Source: Chlorokybus atmophyticus (Eukaryota; Streptophyta; Chlorokybophyceae; Chlorokybales; Chlorokybaceae). From it: a DNA stretch of 64,000 bases. Position 1 is the stretch's first letter. Each line of letters starts with the position of its first letter. Made by a program: the position numbers and the translations under genes. The stretch lies in NCBI GenBank assembly GCA_009103225.1, contig RHPI01001737.1, positions 968,540 through 1,032,539 on the forward strand. Reading direction: 5' to 3'. Below the pieces are notes generated by a model. That model was not told where the DNA came from, made no database searches, and saw nothing but the letters and a program-made list of their open reading frames with translations. This document shows, one piece after another, positions 22,206-31,333 of the stretch.

Positions 22206-22871
22206 TGTGACGGTGCTCGTGCCTTGTCACCTGCGAGTTGGTCCACTTAACAACCCTCTCACCAAGACACGCTATTGACACCAAACCTTGCCCCCTCTGC
22301 CAAGCACGCACGCGCGCCCCGCCACTCTCGTACGCACGCACATGCGCTTAAAGCTACACACCGACTTGTGTAGCGGTTCGTCACACAAGCAAGCACACAT
22401 TAGTGGACACACGCTAGCAACCTCTGCTAACCACCACCAAGCTTGCACACAAGAAACTAGGGAGCTAAAGGCTGTATTGCACATTGTAGAATGTCGCTTT
22501 TATACCTAACAGTCTGCACATGCTACTGTATAGACGATTCCCGTGCTACACAAAACCAGATGCTAAGATGTTAATGCAGAACCTTGTAGTATACTTCTAG
22601 ACCTTTCTTACGCACCAAAGGTTCCCTCCTGATTAGGTGCTCATATGGTCAAGTTATACTACTTGGCGCCAGGCTTTTCCAGAAATGTGGTCGAGCCCTT
22701 CTCGACTGGCCCTCCGTTTTCTGGCACCTTTTGGACTGGTCCTGGGCCCCGATCGATATCCGCGGCAGACTCATAACTCGCCGATATCTGCCACAAGTCA
22801 TGAAAACGTGGTGCTCGATAAATGGGCCAAATCAGGTCTCAAAATCATGAAACTTAGCCTCGACAGTTACA
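22206..22871 (-). repeat. 5' LTR of chromovirus copy 1
   Basis: Direct repeat of 17162-17825; the coding strand of the element starts from this side. Confidence 0.9.
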
Positions 22872-22876
22872 GGTGT

Positions 22877-23684
22877 GAGTGTCATGGTGCATTAGCCGCT
22901 GGATGGGGAATGGTATGCGGGCGTTGTGGAATCATTCAAGCAAGCGTCAGGTCAGCATCGCTTTTGGGCATGCGAGAGTAAGGACGCATCATATATGCAT
23001 GGTGCAATGGAAAATGGCTTTGCAGGGAAGCACCGTATAGTATTCGATGACGGTGATCGATCACAAACCATCAATTTTAAAGGGCACCACGCATTCGCGT
23101 ACACATTTATTGACGGGGCACGCCATGTTCTGCGCGCCGCCGGAGGGGAGAATATTCAGTCGCAAGGTAAGCCCGGACGGCATCATTGTTAGTCCCTGGC
23201 CAGCACCACGGCCAGCCTTGACCACATACACACCATTTAACAACAAGCTTGGACGCACATGCAGACCAAGGGCACTCGACCTATTCTGCGGCGGTGGCGG
23301 TGCAAGTGTCGGTCTATATCACAGGCTTTAACGTGACCACGATGGACATAAGTTCCTTCTCTGAGTACCCGCTGCCCTTCATACACTGCGATGTATACAC
23401 CTTGAGTGCAGGAGACCTGCGCGAGTACAAGCTCATATGGGCCAGTTTACCATGCCAGGCCTATTTAGGTGCTATCCCGGCACCTCAAGGGGCGGCACAT
23501 GGCACATCCTGGAGACACCAGGATATGCTACTGCTCGTCCGACATCTGCTGCTTGCAAGCCAGGTTAAGTTTGTGATTGTGAATGTGCCAGGAGCAGCTT
23601 CCTCATTCAGACCCAATCTGTCCCTTTGTGGCACGATGCTTGGCCTATCAACCTTGCGACACCGTTTGAGACACAGCCAATGGT
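22877..23684 (+). pseudogene. methyltransferase-like gene, 3' fragment: Tudor-like part plus C5 cytosine methyltransferase domain
   Basis: In the frame shared with 16938-17161, PLDGEWYAGVVESF and, about 40 residues later, GKHRIVFDDGDRSQTINF form the pattern of Tudor/Agenet-like modules (aromatic-Gly-Val, then H-x-V-x-DDGD). A frame change near 23140 leads to RALDLFCGGGGASVGLY, motif I of cytosine-5 DNA methyltransferases. A second change near 23320 gives GFNVTTMDISSFSEYPLPF, LIWASLPCQAYLGA (motif IV; Pro-Cys-Gln keeps the catalytic Cys, but Leu replaces the usual first Pro) and FVIVNVPGA (motif VI, usually ENV). Domain spacing is that of compact phage- or virus-type enzymes. The end after about 23650 is lost and the palindrome array follows. 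Confidence 0.68.
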
Positions 23685-23744
23685 AGCTACCCACCAGCAC
23701 GCTGCTCGCACGTGGGCAAGGCGGTCACACCGACTGATGTTCAA

Positions 23745-24045
23745 GGACCATGAATGGTCCGTGACGCAGGACCAAGATTTTCCCCTGCTAAGCGAAATCG
23801 GTGGACCATGCACGTTCTGCTTTTTATCGGCAGTCGGACCATGCATGGTCCGAATTTAACGTGAATGGTACCATTGTCCCTTGGGATGCACCAGGCATGG
23901 TGGCCAGTATGCATGAGATTTGTGGACCATGTATGGTCCGACTTTATCATGCAGAAACGAACCAAGGTTGGTCCATGCATAAGTGAGTGTGTGTGGACCA
24001 TATATGGTCCGAATTCTACATGTTAACATGGACCAAGCTTGGTCC
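23745..24045. repeat. array 1 of spaced palindromes (GGACCATGCATGGTCC type)
   Basis: Palindromic or half-palindromic units start at about 23745, 23769, 23803, 23836, 23868, 23892, 23924, 23959, 23995 and 24030. The best copy is CGGACCATGCATGGTCCG (23835-23852); centres vary (TGAA, TGCA, TGTA, ATAT, AGCT) while arms stay GGACC/GGTCC. Spacing is mostly 32-36 bp; intervening sequence is unique. Open frames through it are by-products of the repeat. Confidence 0.85.
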
Positions 24046-25333
24046 ATTCTTGTAAGCAAGTGTAAAATATAATGGGTGTTTCAGACTAGATCCGGTCCGA
24101 TCTGTGGCACAACAAGATCATATCTTGCATGCAACAAGCAGACTAGCAGTAAAAATGTACATATTATATTCACAATCATCCACCACACTTCACAAAGCTC
24201 TATCATAGCTGAGTAGCTGACCTACCTAGCCTAGTACACCTCTGTCTCTAACAAACTGCAAGCTTTCACGCAGAGCCTGCACATGACAAGTGCGCATGAG
24301 CGTGTGTGAGAATGCACGTGCGCCTGTGCGCGCGTGCGCACGCTCGTATGTGTGAGTGTGAGCGTATGCAATGTGCATGCGCACAAGCTTACAAGTTACT
24401 GGCAGTTGTGACAAGCACGCTTGTGCTTGTCACAACTGCAAGTAACTTGTAAGTGCACGCGCACGTGCATGCCGTGAGGAACAGTCGAACTGTTCCTTTT
24501 GCAATGCGTGCGTGCGCGTGTGCGCACACAAGTGTGTGTGAGTGTAAGTGTATGCGCGATTTGTATACATGGCACTAGATGTGTTCGTTTGTGCATCTGT
24601 ATCAGTGGCTATGCATACGAGACAGGCCTTGCACGCACCTTGCTGAATGGTGGGACTGACGGTGATTGTTGACAATCGAGGGCTGTCAAATAGCCCTTGA
24701 TTGTTAAACGGACAGTCCAGGGTCAGCAATCGAGGGTTGTCAGACAGGGCTTTCAAGAGGTCCTGTGCAACACAGAAGCAGCTGGCATCAGAGTTGGGTG
24801 GGTTGCAATGCAAGCAGCCAACCCTGCTGTGTGTGCGCGCGCACACGCGCGCGCACACGTGCACGCACGCGTGTTGACATGCAAGACTGTTGATAAAGGT
24901 ATGCACTTGCTTGTTGACACATACACATGCATATGATTGTTGCAAGACATGCACCGATTGTACACTTACTCACGTGCAGGGCCTGCGCGCATGTCGGGTG
25001 GTAACTTGACAGTCAATCCGACTGTCGAGACTCAATAGTCGAGGCTGTCAACAGGGCTGTCACATAGGTACGAACCCTGTGCATGTATGTGTCAGTATGT
25101 GCGACTATTGTTGTGTGCGTGTACGCATGCGTGCACCCTTGATGAAATCTTGATTCGTGCAGCACTTGCACGCGTGTGGCACACACATGGTGTGTATCAC
25201 CTTTGCATTAAGTTATGTGCGCCTGCGCCTGCGTGCATGTCTAGGTGTGTGTGGCCGTGTCAATGTGTGTATGCATGTGCGCACGTGCGCGTGTAAAAAG
25301 TGTGCTGAAGTGTTTGCGAGTCTGCTAAAAGAA
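24046..25333. other. no supported gene; alternating purine-pyrimidine tracts and hairpins
   Basis: Long stretches of alternating CA/TG/CG occur at about 24290-24370, 24500-24560, 24825-24880 and 25095-25310. One exon-like minus-strand segment (about 24758-24645; NPRLLTLDCPFNN, DSPRLSTITV) is bounded by AG and GTGCGT and looks vaguely leucine-rich; it cannot be tied to a gene. Confidence 0.5.
24388..24453. repeat. long hairpin, arms about 32 nt
   Basis: CTTACAAGTTACTGGCAGTT on the left pairs with AACTGCAAGTAACTTGTAAG on the right with one mismatch; the inner arms TGTGACAAGCAC/TTGTGCTTGTCACA also pair, leaving almost no loop. A smaller hairpin GGAACAGT-CGA-ACTGTTCC follows at 24479-24497. Confidence 0.85.
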
Positions 25334-25962
25334 NNNNNNNNNNNNNNNNNNNNNNNNNNNNNNNNNNNNNNNNNNNNNNNNNNNNNNNNNNNNNNNNNNN
25401 NNNNNNNNNNNNNNNNNNNNNNNNNNNNNNNNNNNNNNNNNNNNNNNNNNNNNNNNNNNNNNNNNNNNNNNNNNNNNNNNNNNNNNNNNNNNNNNNNNNN
25501 NNNNNNNNNNNNNNNNNNNNNNNNNNNNNNNNNNNNNNNNNNNNNNNNNNNNNNNNNNNNNNNNNNNNNNNNNNNNNNNNNNNNNNNNNNNNNNNNNNNN
25601 NNNNNNNNNNNNNNNNNNNNNNNNNNNNNNNNNNNNNNNNNNNNNNNNNNNNNNNNNNNNNNNNNNNNNNNNNNNNNNNNNNNNNNNNNNNNNNNNNNNN
25701 NNNNNNNNNNNNNNNNNNNNNNNNNNNNNNNNNNNNNNNNNNNNNNNNNNNNNNNNNNNNNNNNNNNNNNNNNNNNNNNNNNNNNNNNNNNNNNNNNNNN
25801 NNNNNNNNNNNNNNNNNNNNNNNNNNNNNNNNNNNNNNNNNNNNNNNNNNNNNNNNNNNNNNNNNNNNNNNNNNNNNNNNNNNNNNNNNNNNNNNNNNNN
25901 NNNNNNNNNNNNNNNNNNNNNNNNNNNNNNNNNNNNNNNNNNNNNNNNNNNNNNNNNNNNNN
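25334..25962. other. assembly gap (629 N)
   Basis: Unresolved bases; flanked on both sides by repeat-rich, alternating purine-pyrimidine sequence, which probably caused the break. Any reading frame across it is meaningless. Confidence 0.99.
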
Positions 25963-27210
25963 CCACTGTGCTGTGGGGGGGCTGTCGACAATGGCTGTAA
26001 GAAACTTCACCTGTTGTTGTGGTCGAGCAGAACGGAAGAGAGAACACACCCCTCACCAAAGCGCGTTTGTGCGCCCTCCAAGGGCCCGGCTATCCCCAAA
26101 GCACAAAAGTTTGAGCCTGACTTGCATGTATATGCACGTGCATGTGCCCGCATGTGTTGATGTGCATGACTGCAACGCGCGGGGGGGGAGGGGGGGGGGG
26201 TCGACAATGACTGTAAGTAAACTCACTTGGTTGCTTGTTTGGCAATAGTGTCACACGTGAGAATGGGCCGTTGCTTTGCAGCCCAGCATTGGTCAGTGTG
26301 CGCGGCCTGTGCACGCGCATGTGTGCACATGCCGCGCAAGTGCATTCACCTTTGTGCGCCTGTGCACGGTCTTGAGCATAAACGTGTATGCTCATGTGTC
26401 TTCACTAACATAGACATGATGTGTGAAACACACAGGCGTGCTTGTGCCACACACATGCGTACACTTGCGCGCACACATAACACAAATTAATGCTCACCTG
26501 CAACTTGCAGGAATGGCAAGCGGTCCAAGTTGTTGAAGTCTTATTCACAGCTGCTCCGCTTCACATTCGCTCCTGTCGCCACTCGCTGCAGCCTGCAATT
26601 GGTGGTTTGAACCATGTAAGTTAGCAGCACCAAGTAGGAGACTGTGCAGGACAGCCAAGGCATCAAGCTATGCATAGGCAGCATGTGGTGGTGTCTATCA
26701 GCTGCTGAAGCCCCAAAACAAATATTCGTTTTATCAACATTGTCAACTGTTGTGACAACCATGTGTCAACACTGGTGTACACAACAACTGCGTATGCTTG
26801 CGTGCACATGTGTATGAGTATGCGTGCATGCATGTGTGCTTGACATGTGGGTTTGACTGCCTCGAAACCGACAGTCCTCGACTGTCAGCTAACCCTATAT
26901 GGTTGGCTCGACTATCGGCCACCCTTGGAGGGTGTCGGCCAACCTTGGAGGGTATCAGCCAACCGGCTGATAGTCGAGGACTGGTGTATACAACATTTGC
27001 ATATGCTTGCGTGCACATGTGTATGAGTATGCATGCATGCAAGTGTGCTTGACATGTGTGTTAATTGCCTTGAAACCGACAGTCCTCGACTGTCAGCCAA
27101 CCCTCCAAGAATTGGCTGACAGTCGAGGACTGTCAGTTGGGGCCAATTGACAGTCGAGGCTTGCAACTGCGGCTGTACCTGCTGCGATGGCTGTAGCTGC
27201 TGCGGCTGTC
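25963..27210. other. no supported gene; repeats
   Basis: The tract contains two copies of a GTCGACAATGRCTGTAAG segment next to G runs (25974-26005 and 26180-26215), more alternating CA/CG sequence, and the duplicated block described separately. A short leucine-rich exon-like segment on the minus strand (FNNLDRLPFLQVAG near 26535-26500, followed by GTGAGC) may be a gene remnant. Confidence 0.45.
26768..27090 (+). repeat. tandem duplication of a block of about 115 bp, period about 213 bp
   Basis: The block GTGTAYACAACA...TGCTTGCGTGCACATGTGTATGAG...CTTGACATGTG...GAAACCGACAGTCCTCGACTGTCAGC occurs at about 26768-26890 and again at 26983-27090. Each copy ends in the palindrome GACAGTCCTCGACTGTC; related inverted units (CTGATAGTCGAGGACTG, GACAGTCGAGGACTGTC) lie between and after them up to 27170. 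Confidence 0.8.
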
Positions 27211-27591
27211 GCTGCGGCTTCACATGGTCACTACTGCTTCTGTAGCACGACAGCAAGGTTGTCTGTTGTGCAATAGAAACAGCAGCAGTCGTAAACACAA
27301 CAGCAAACTCTACAACATGCTACATGCAGACGACGGCAGCTGCAGCAAAGGGTCAACAAAGAAGTTGAAAACAACAACAGTGACAACGAGCAAAGCGTAC
27401 CAACGGTAGCAGCTGCTGCCGCTGTTACATTTTGCCGTTGCAGCAGCACTGCTATGTGCCACAGTGTGCATGCACAACACGACAATTGCTGTGTGGCTGT
27501 TTGCTGTTGTTGGTTTGCTCGCTCGCAACGACTACGACAGCAAACTGTTTGGCTCCAGCAATTGCTAGCTTTAGCTACCAACACCCACCGT

Positions 27592-27628
<37 letters not shown>

Positions 27629-27629
27629 T
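27592..27629 (+). repeat. (CCG)n trinucleotide repeat
   Basis: About twelve uninterrupted CCG units in a stretch otherwise rich in CAG/CTG (27180-27560). No gene could be assigned, so it is unlikely to be coding. Confidence 0.9.
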
Positions 27630-27781
27630 CCAGCGCTATACGCCACCACAACGACAGTCCTGCAGTGCTTAGGCACTGCCAGCTGTCAAACTAAAACTAA
27701 ACTCGCAGATGAAATCAACGCTGACGTGTACGGTTTGGGCTGACCTTGAGTCAGCATGCACTCGTTCTATATACGAACAAT

Positions 27782-27812
27782 GCATGGTCCCGTAACGAAT
27801 ACGGGACCATGC
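27782..27812. repeat. hairpin with the GGTCC/GGACC palindrome arms
   Basis: GCATGGTCCCGT pairs perfectly with ACGGGACCATGC across a 7-nt loop. It carries the same CATGGTCC/GGACCATG arms as the arrays at 23.7 and 28.4 kb. Confidence 0.85.
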
Positions 27813-27876
27813 TTGGTTCATGCGTTAGGGTATGACACATTTGCACCCGTACAGTGCACATTACGTACGAGCCATA

Positions 27877-28300
27877 CAGTCTAACCTCGATAAGTGCATA
27901 CCATCAAAAACGGGCATATGTATGCACTTATCGCCTTTATGTATCCTCGTTAAGTGCATAAATTATGCACCCGCTTTAAATGCATATAATATGCACGTAA
28001 GCTTTGCATAAATGCACAACCTATGCACTTATTGAGTAAACCTAGTCCTGAGCTACGTTGTAATGTATACGACCGTAACTTCAATGCACTGTAATCGTAA
28101 TTTTTCTGTAACTCAAGCGTAATCTACCTTGATAAGTGCATAGACACACTAAAGGTTAGGCGTCTCATAGTATGCACTTATCAATAAATGCATATGCTCT
28201 TAACGCACAGGTCTTCCCCCTGAAGACGTCGGTGATGGCCGAATTTATGCACTAAACGCGGATATGCACTAATCGAATATGCACTTAACGAGGTTAGACT
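27877..28300. mobile_element. MITE, 424 bp, pogo/mariner-like ends
   Basis: The left end CAGTCTAACCTCGATAAGTG and the reverse complement of the right end (AGTCTAACCTCGTTAAGTG) form inverted repeats of about 23 bp with one mismatch. There is no coding capacity. Inside are about a dozen copies, in both orientations, of ATGCACTTA or close variants. TA lies outside the left end (27875-27876); the right end differs by one base at the tip, so the TA duplication is not certain. The ends do not match those of the 4.8-8.6 kb transposon, so a different transposase would have moved it. Confidence 0.75.
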
Positions 28301-28370
28301 ACCATGTACAGGGTTCGTACATCAGTGTATGAACAGCTGCACCAAGTCGACACGAGGGACCCTAAGAGCG

Positions 28371-28671
28371 CGCCATGCACGGTCCGTCCATCTAAGAGCG
28401 CGGACCATGCATGGTCCGTACGCCTGGTGACGGACCGGGGGAATGCCTGGTCCGGCCGCGGACCATACATGGTCCGGACATCCGCAAAAAATTGGACCAG
28501 TATCGTAGCTGGTCCGGCCGCAAACCATGCATGGTGCGTGCTTGCGCGCCAGGTATCGAAGCCTCGAAAGGACCATGGACGGTCTGTCCCCCGGGGACCA
28601 GGCACTCATGGACCTCGACCCCGCGGGCCATGTATGGCCCGCGGGGTCCGTGGAAGGACCATGCATGGTCC
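28371..28671. repeat. array 2 of spaced palindromes (GGACCATGCATGGTCC type)
   Basis: Units start at about 28371, 28402, 28432, 28460, 28494, 28524, 28570, 28594, 28622 and 28656. Perfect GGACCATGCATGGTCC copies are at 28402-28417 and 28656-28671; 28460-28475 has centre ACAT. Two units are GGACC-N12-GGTCC (28432-28453, 28494-28515), and one changes both arms together to CCGCGGGCCAT/ATGGCCCGCGG (28621-28644). Spacing is mostly 28-34 bp. Confidence 0.85.
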
Positions 28672-28679
28672 TTGAACGT

Positions 28680-29040
28680 CAAGCCGTGTGGGTTGAACTG
28701 CTATCACCGCACCTGTCCGCTAGCACGAAAAAAACAGTTGTGACATCAAACGCGCCACAGCAAATGTACCCGGTCTATGGCCTTTTAAGCACCAGGGGCG
28801 GTTTGCTGCATGGCAAACAGCGCTGGGAGTGCCATGGATAAACTCGGCCGTTACCACAGTGAATGCAGTTCCTCTCGCAATGGCGGAGTGCATAGGGCGT
28901 CTCATGCTTAACACAATGGTTATGCGCTGTGACTACCCTCCTGTGGCATGGAACTATGAGGCTTGAGTGTGTTGCACTGTATTGAGGCTTAATGCCACAC
29001 AGCTGAGTGATTGTTGAATATGGCATTCAACATTCGATTA
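28680..29040. other. no supported gene
   Basis: Sequence between palindrome array 2 and the exon-like segments of the next minus-strand gene. Nothing recognisable on either strand. Confidence 0.5.
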
Positions 29041-29575
29041 TGGTGACAGCTGTGCAGTAACAGCTGCGCGGTATTGTACACTTATAAAGGTCTTGACATA
29101 CGAGCAATGCCTAACTGACCGATATGCTCCAAACTCAGACGAGTGAGACGAGTACATGTGTAACGAGGCAGTACAGTGAACGTTCACCTGATACTTGCCC
29201 TCTTCTACACATGAACTGTCATTGTCAAACATGGGGAGCAGCTGGACAATGCCTTTTACTTGCTCCATAGTCACGACATCAAGATTTGGACCCCCTCGAC
29301 ACTTTTCCCATTCCAGAGCGATACACTTTGTGTGGCTTGTTACATCTTGCTTCGTGTCCAGCGGACATACACGATCTCCTTCTACACGCGCTCACCGCTA
29401 CCACCCCACATCATCACGCGCAAAAATCTGAGTGCCTGAGCCCACTACATCACGTTCACCCCGTCCTCATCACCTTCCAACTCAAGTAAAGAGAACCAAG
29501 GCCGCCCGTGGAACATCTTATTTGCGCGCGCCATGCTGACTCCTGATGTCATGTACACCGCTGCGCCTCCTTTCA

Positions 29576-29679
29576 TGTTACGGCAGCAAGCGAGCTGGGC
29601 GTAATACATAAGAACAGAAATAGCCATAATTACCACCATGGTCTTTTATGGCTAAGATGGCCGGACCCTTGTCGTAACA
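29576..29679 (+). repeat. left LTR of the TRIM
   Basis: 104 bp, identical to 30104-30207. Confidence 0.95.
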
Positions 29680-30103
29680 ATTGGTATCGGGGCTGACAAC
29701 CTAAAGGTCGTGGGCTCGACTCCCAAGGGGGATAGAGCGGCGATTTTTCGGTTGGCAAAGATCCGGGGATGGATGAACCCGCGGCCTTGGGCAAGCCGCA
29801 GGTAGGAAAGACCCGCGACCTTGAGCAAGTCGCGGTTAGGGGACGGCAAGAACGCGACGCGGCATGGCCGGTCGCTAGAACGTTCGCCAGCGTGCGAGCG
29901 AGAATGTTTGCCAGCGTGCGAACAAGAACGAGATCGAGGATCTCAAGAACGACAACGCGGGCTGGGCAAGTCGCGTCGAGTCGCGCAAGAGGCGCCGGCC
30001 GAGAGAAGCGTTGGTCGAGACAGCTCGGTCGCCCGCGGGGCGGAGGGCTGAGAATCCCTATAAGGATACGCACGAGGGCGTGCTAGGTTCTAATGGGGAG
30101 GTG

Positions 30104-30207
30104 TGTTACGGCAGCAAGCGAGCTGGGCGTAATACATAAGAACAGAAATAGCCATAATTACCACCATGGTCTTTTATGGCTAAGATGGCCGGACCCTTGT
30201 CGTAACA
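30104..30207 (+). repeat. right LTR of the TRIM
   Basis: 104 bp, identical to 29576-29679; TTTCA follows directly. Confidence 0.95.
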
Positions 30208-31298
30208 TTTCACCACGCGAACATCACGCCGCCCGTCGGCCAACTGCAGTTGTTCACTCCTCAACCAACTGTCCAGCGTGGCAGGCAGCTTGTCGGCAAA
30301 TGGAGTCTTCAGGGCGACTTGGCGGCTACGCGCAGAACCGCTCCAGTACGGGCTGGACTCCCTCAATGTCAGCACATCCATCCGTAGCAACTTGTCCGTC
30401 TTTTCCATCACATTACAGCACTGCTGCCGCGCATGCACCATAACCGAGCACAGCTCAGGATCCACGATCATGCCATCCTCTCTCACATCATCCGCATAGC
30501 TCCATGCCTTCAGGATGCGCGCCTGGTAGTCCCGGTTGTTGCCACCACGAGCCCACTGTTTGATATTTTGGGCGTGCGTTTGCTCCATGCGGTTGGTGCT
30601 AAACAACTCTGGGTGTCCATTGCGACAATTGCCGACCCAAAATGAGTGAGCTGATGCACCTTCTCGATCTTCCAACCCATTTCGGTGCAGAATATAACGA
30701 CGGTAGCATATTCAACACTGCAGATTTGAAGGCAGCCAGCTCGTTGTAGGTTGTGGTCAAGGTCTCTCTTGTGTGTTCATGCGCCTTGAGCAACTTGTTC
30801 CATTGGGCAAGCAATGCGGCAGCAACGGTGAAAAAATTGTTGACCTCACTGTCGAGCAGCAAACCGTCTGCAAGGACCGGCAGCAGCTGCAGCGCCACTT
30901 TCTCCACCACCTAAAAGGAGTGGTCGGAAAGGAAGAAGTCCACTGTGCTGTGGGTGCCTTTAAGTGCGAAACCCGTACAATCGCCTTGCATGCATTCAGC
31001 CTGTGCACATCTGATTGTGAGCACGTGTCGTTGGCTTTTGAGCTCAACACAAAAGCAACACCAAAGACTTGCCTGGCCTGCAAAATTTGTCTCGTGGATG
31101 GACGCATGCGTTCCTTTGCGGCGTCGTACACAGCAGCAGGTGGTCAACGATGCCTCCCAGCACATGCATTGCGTAAGGGGCAAGGCGAGAGTAGCAGTCA
31201 GCTCCCGGCACCCGCGATTGTCGCCAACCCCACAATGCATTTTGTTGCCAAACCACATTGCCTGGTTACACGGAACGCCATTCATCTTCACGAATGCC

Positions 31299-31333
31299 GG
31301 TAATTTGACCAGTACCTCAATGGTCAAATTACC
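31299..31333. repeat. perfect hairpin, 13-bp arms
   Basis: GGTAATTTGACCA and TGGTCAAATTACC flank a 9-nt loop. It interrupts the frame of the unidentified minus-strand gene, so it may be intronic or a tiny insertion. Confidence 0.8.

Larger units (their letters stand above)
17162..22871 (-). mobile_element. Ty3/gypsy chromovirus, degenerate copy 1
   Basis: Direct LTRs lie at 17162-17825 and 22206-22871, each starting TGTGAC and ending GTTACA. Flanking 5-mers are GATGT (17157-17161) and GGTGT (22872-22876), a target duplication with one mismatch. On the minus strand, just inside the 5' LTR, TTAGTACCGGAGC resembles the TGGTATCGGAGC-type primer-binding sites of the other elements here. A purine tract (AGGGGGGAGGAG) abuts the 3' LTR. 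Gag, protease, reverse transcriptase, RNase H, integrase and a C-terminal chromodomain occur in gypsy order. The LTRs differ at many sites, so the insertion is not recent. Confidence 0.92.
29576..30207. mobile_element. TRIM (terminal-repeat retrotransposon in miniature), 632 bp
   Basis: Two direct LTRs of 104 bp (29576-29679 and 30104-30207) are identical base for base by eye; each starts TGTTACG and ends CGTAACA. The element is flanked by a perfect 5-bp duplication TTTCA (29571-29575 and 30208-30212). The primer-binding site TTGGTATCGGGGC follows the left LTR directly and a purine tract (GGGGAGG) precedes the right LTR. The 424-bp interior has no domain. This is textbook TRIM structure, moved in trans by an autonomous LTR element. 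Identical LTRs mean a very recent insertion. Confidence 0.95.

Noticed and set aside
23745-24045. CRISPR-like array
   Set aside because: Units are 16-18 bp, palindromic and variable in the centre, spacers are not uniform, and the host is eukaryotic with no cas genes.
25157-26248. Open frames of more than 240 codons across the gap
   Set aside because: They run through 629 N and have no support.
28304-28743. Overlapping open frames on both strands with repeated HAWS/PCMVR-like strings
   Set aside because: They are the translation of the palindrome array; a palindrome opens frames on both strands at once.
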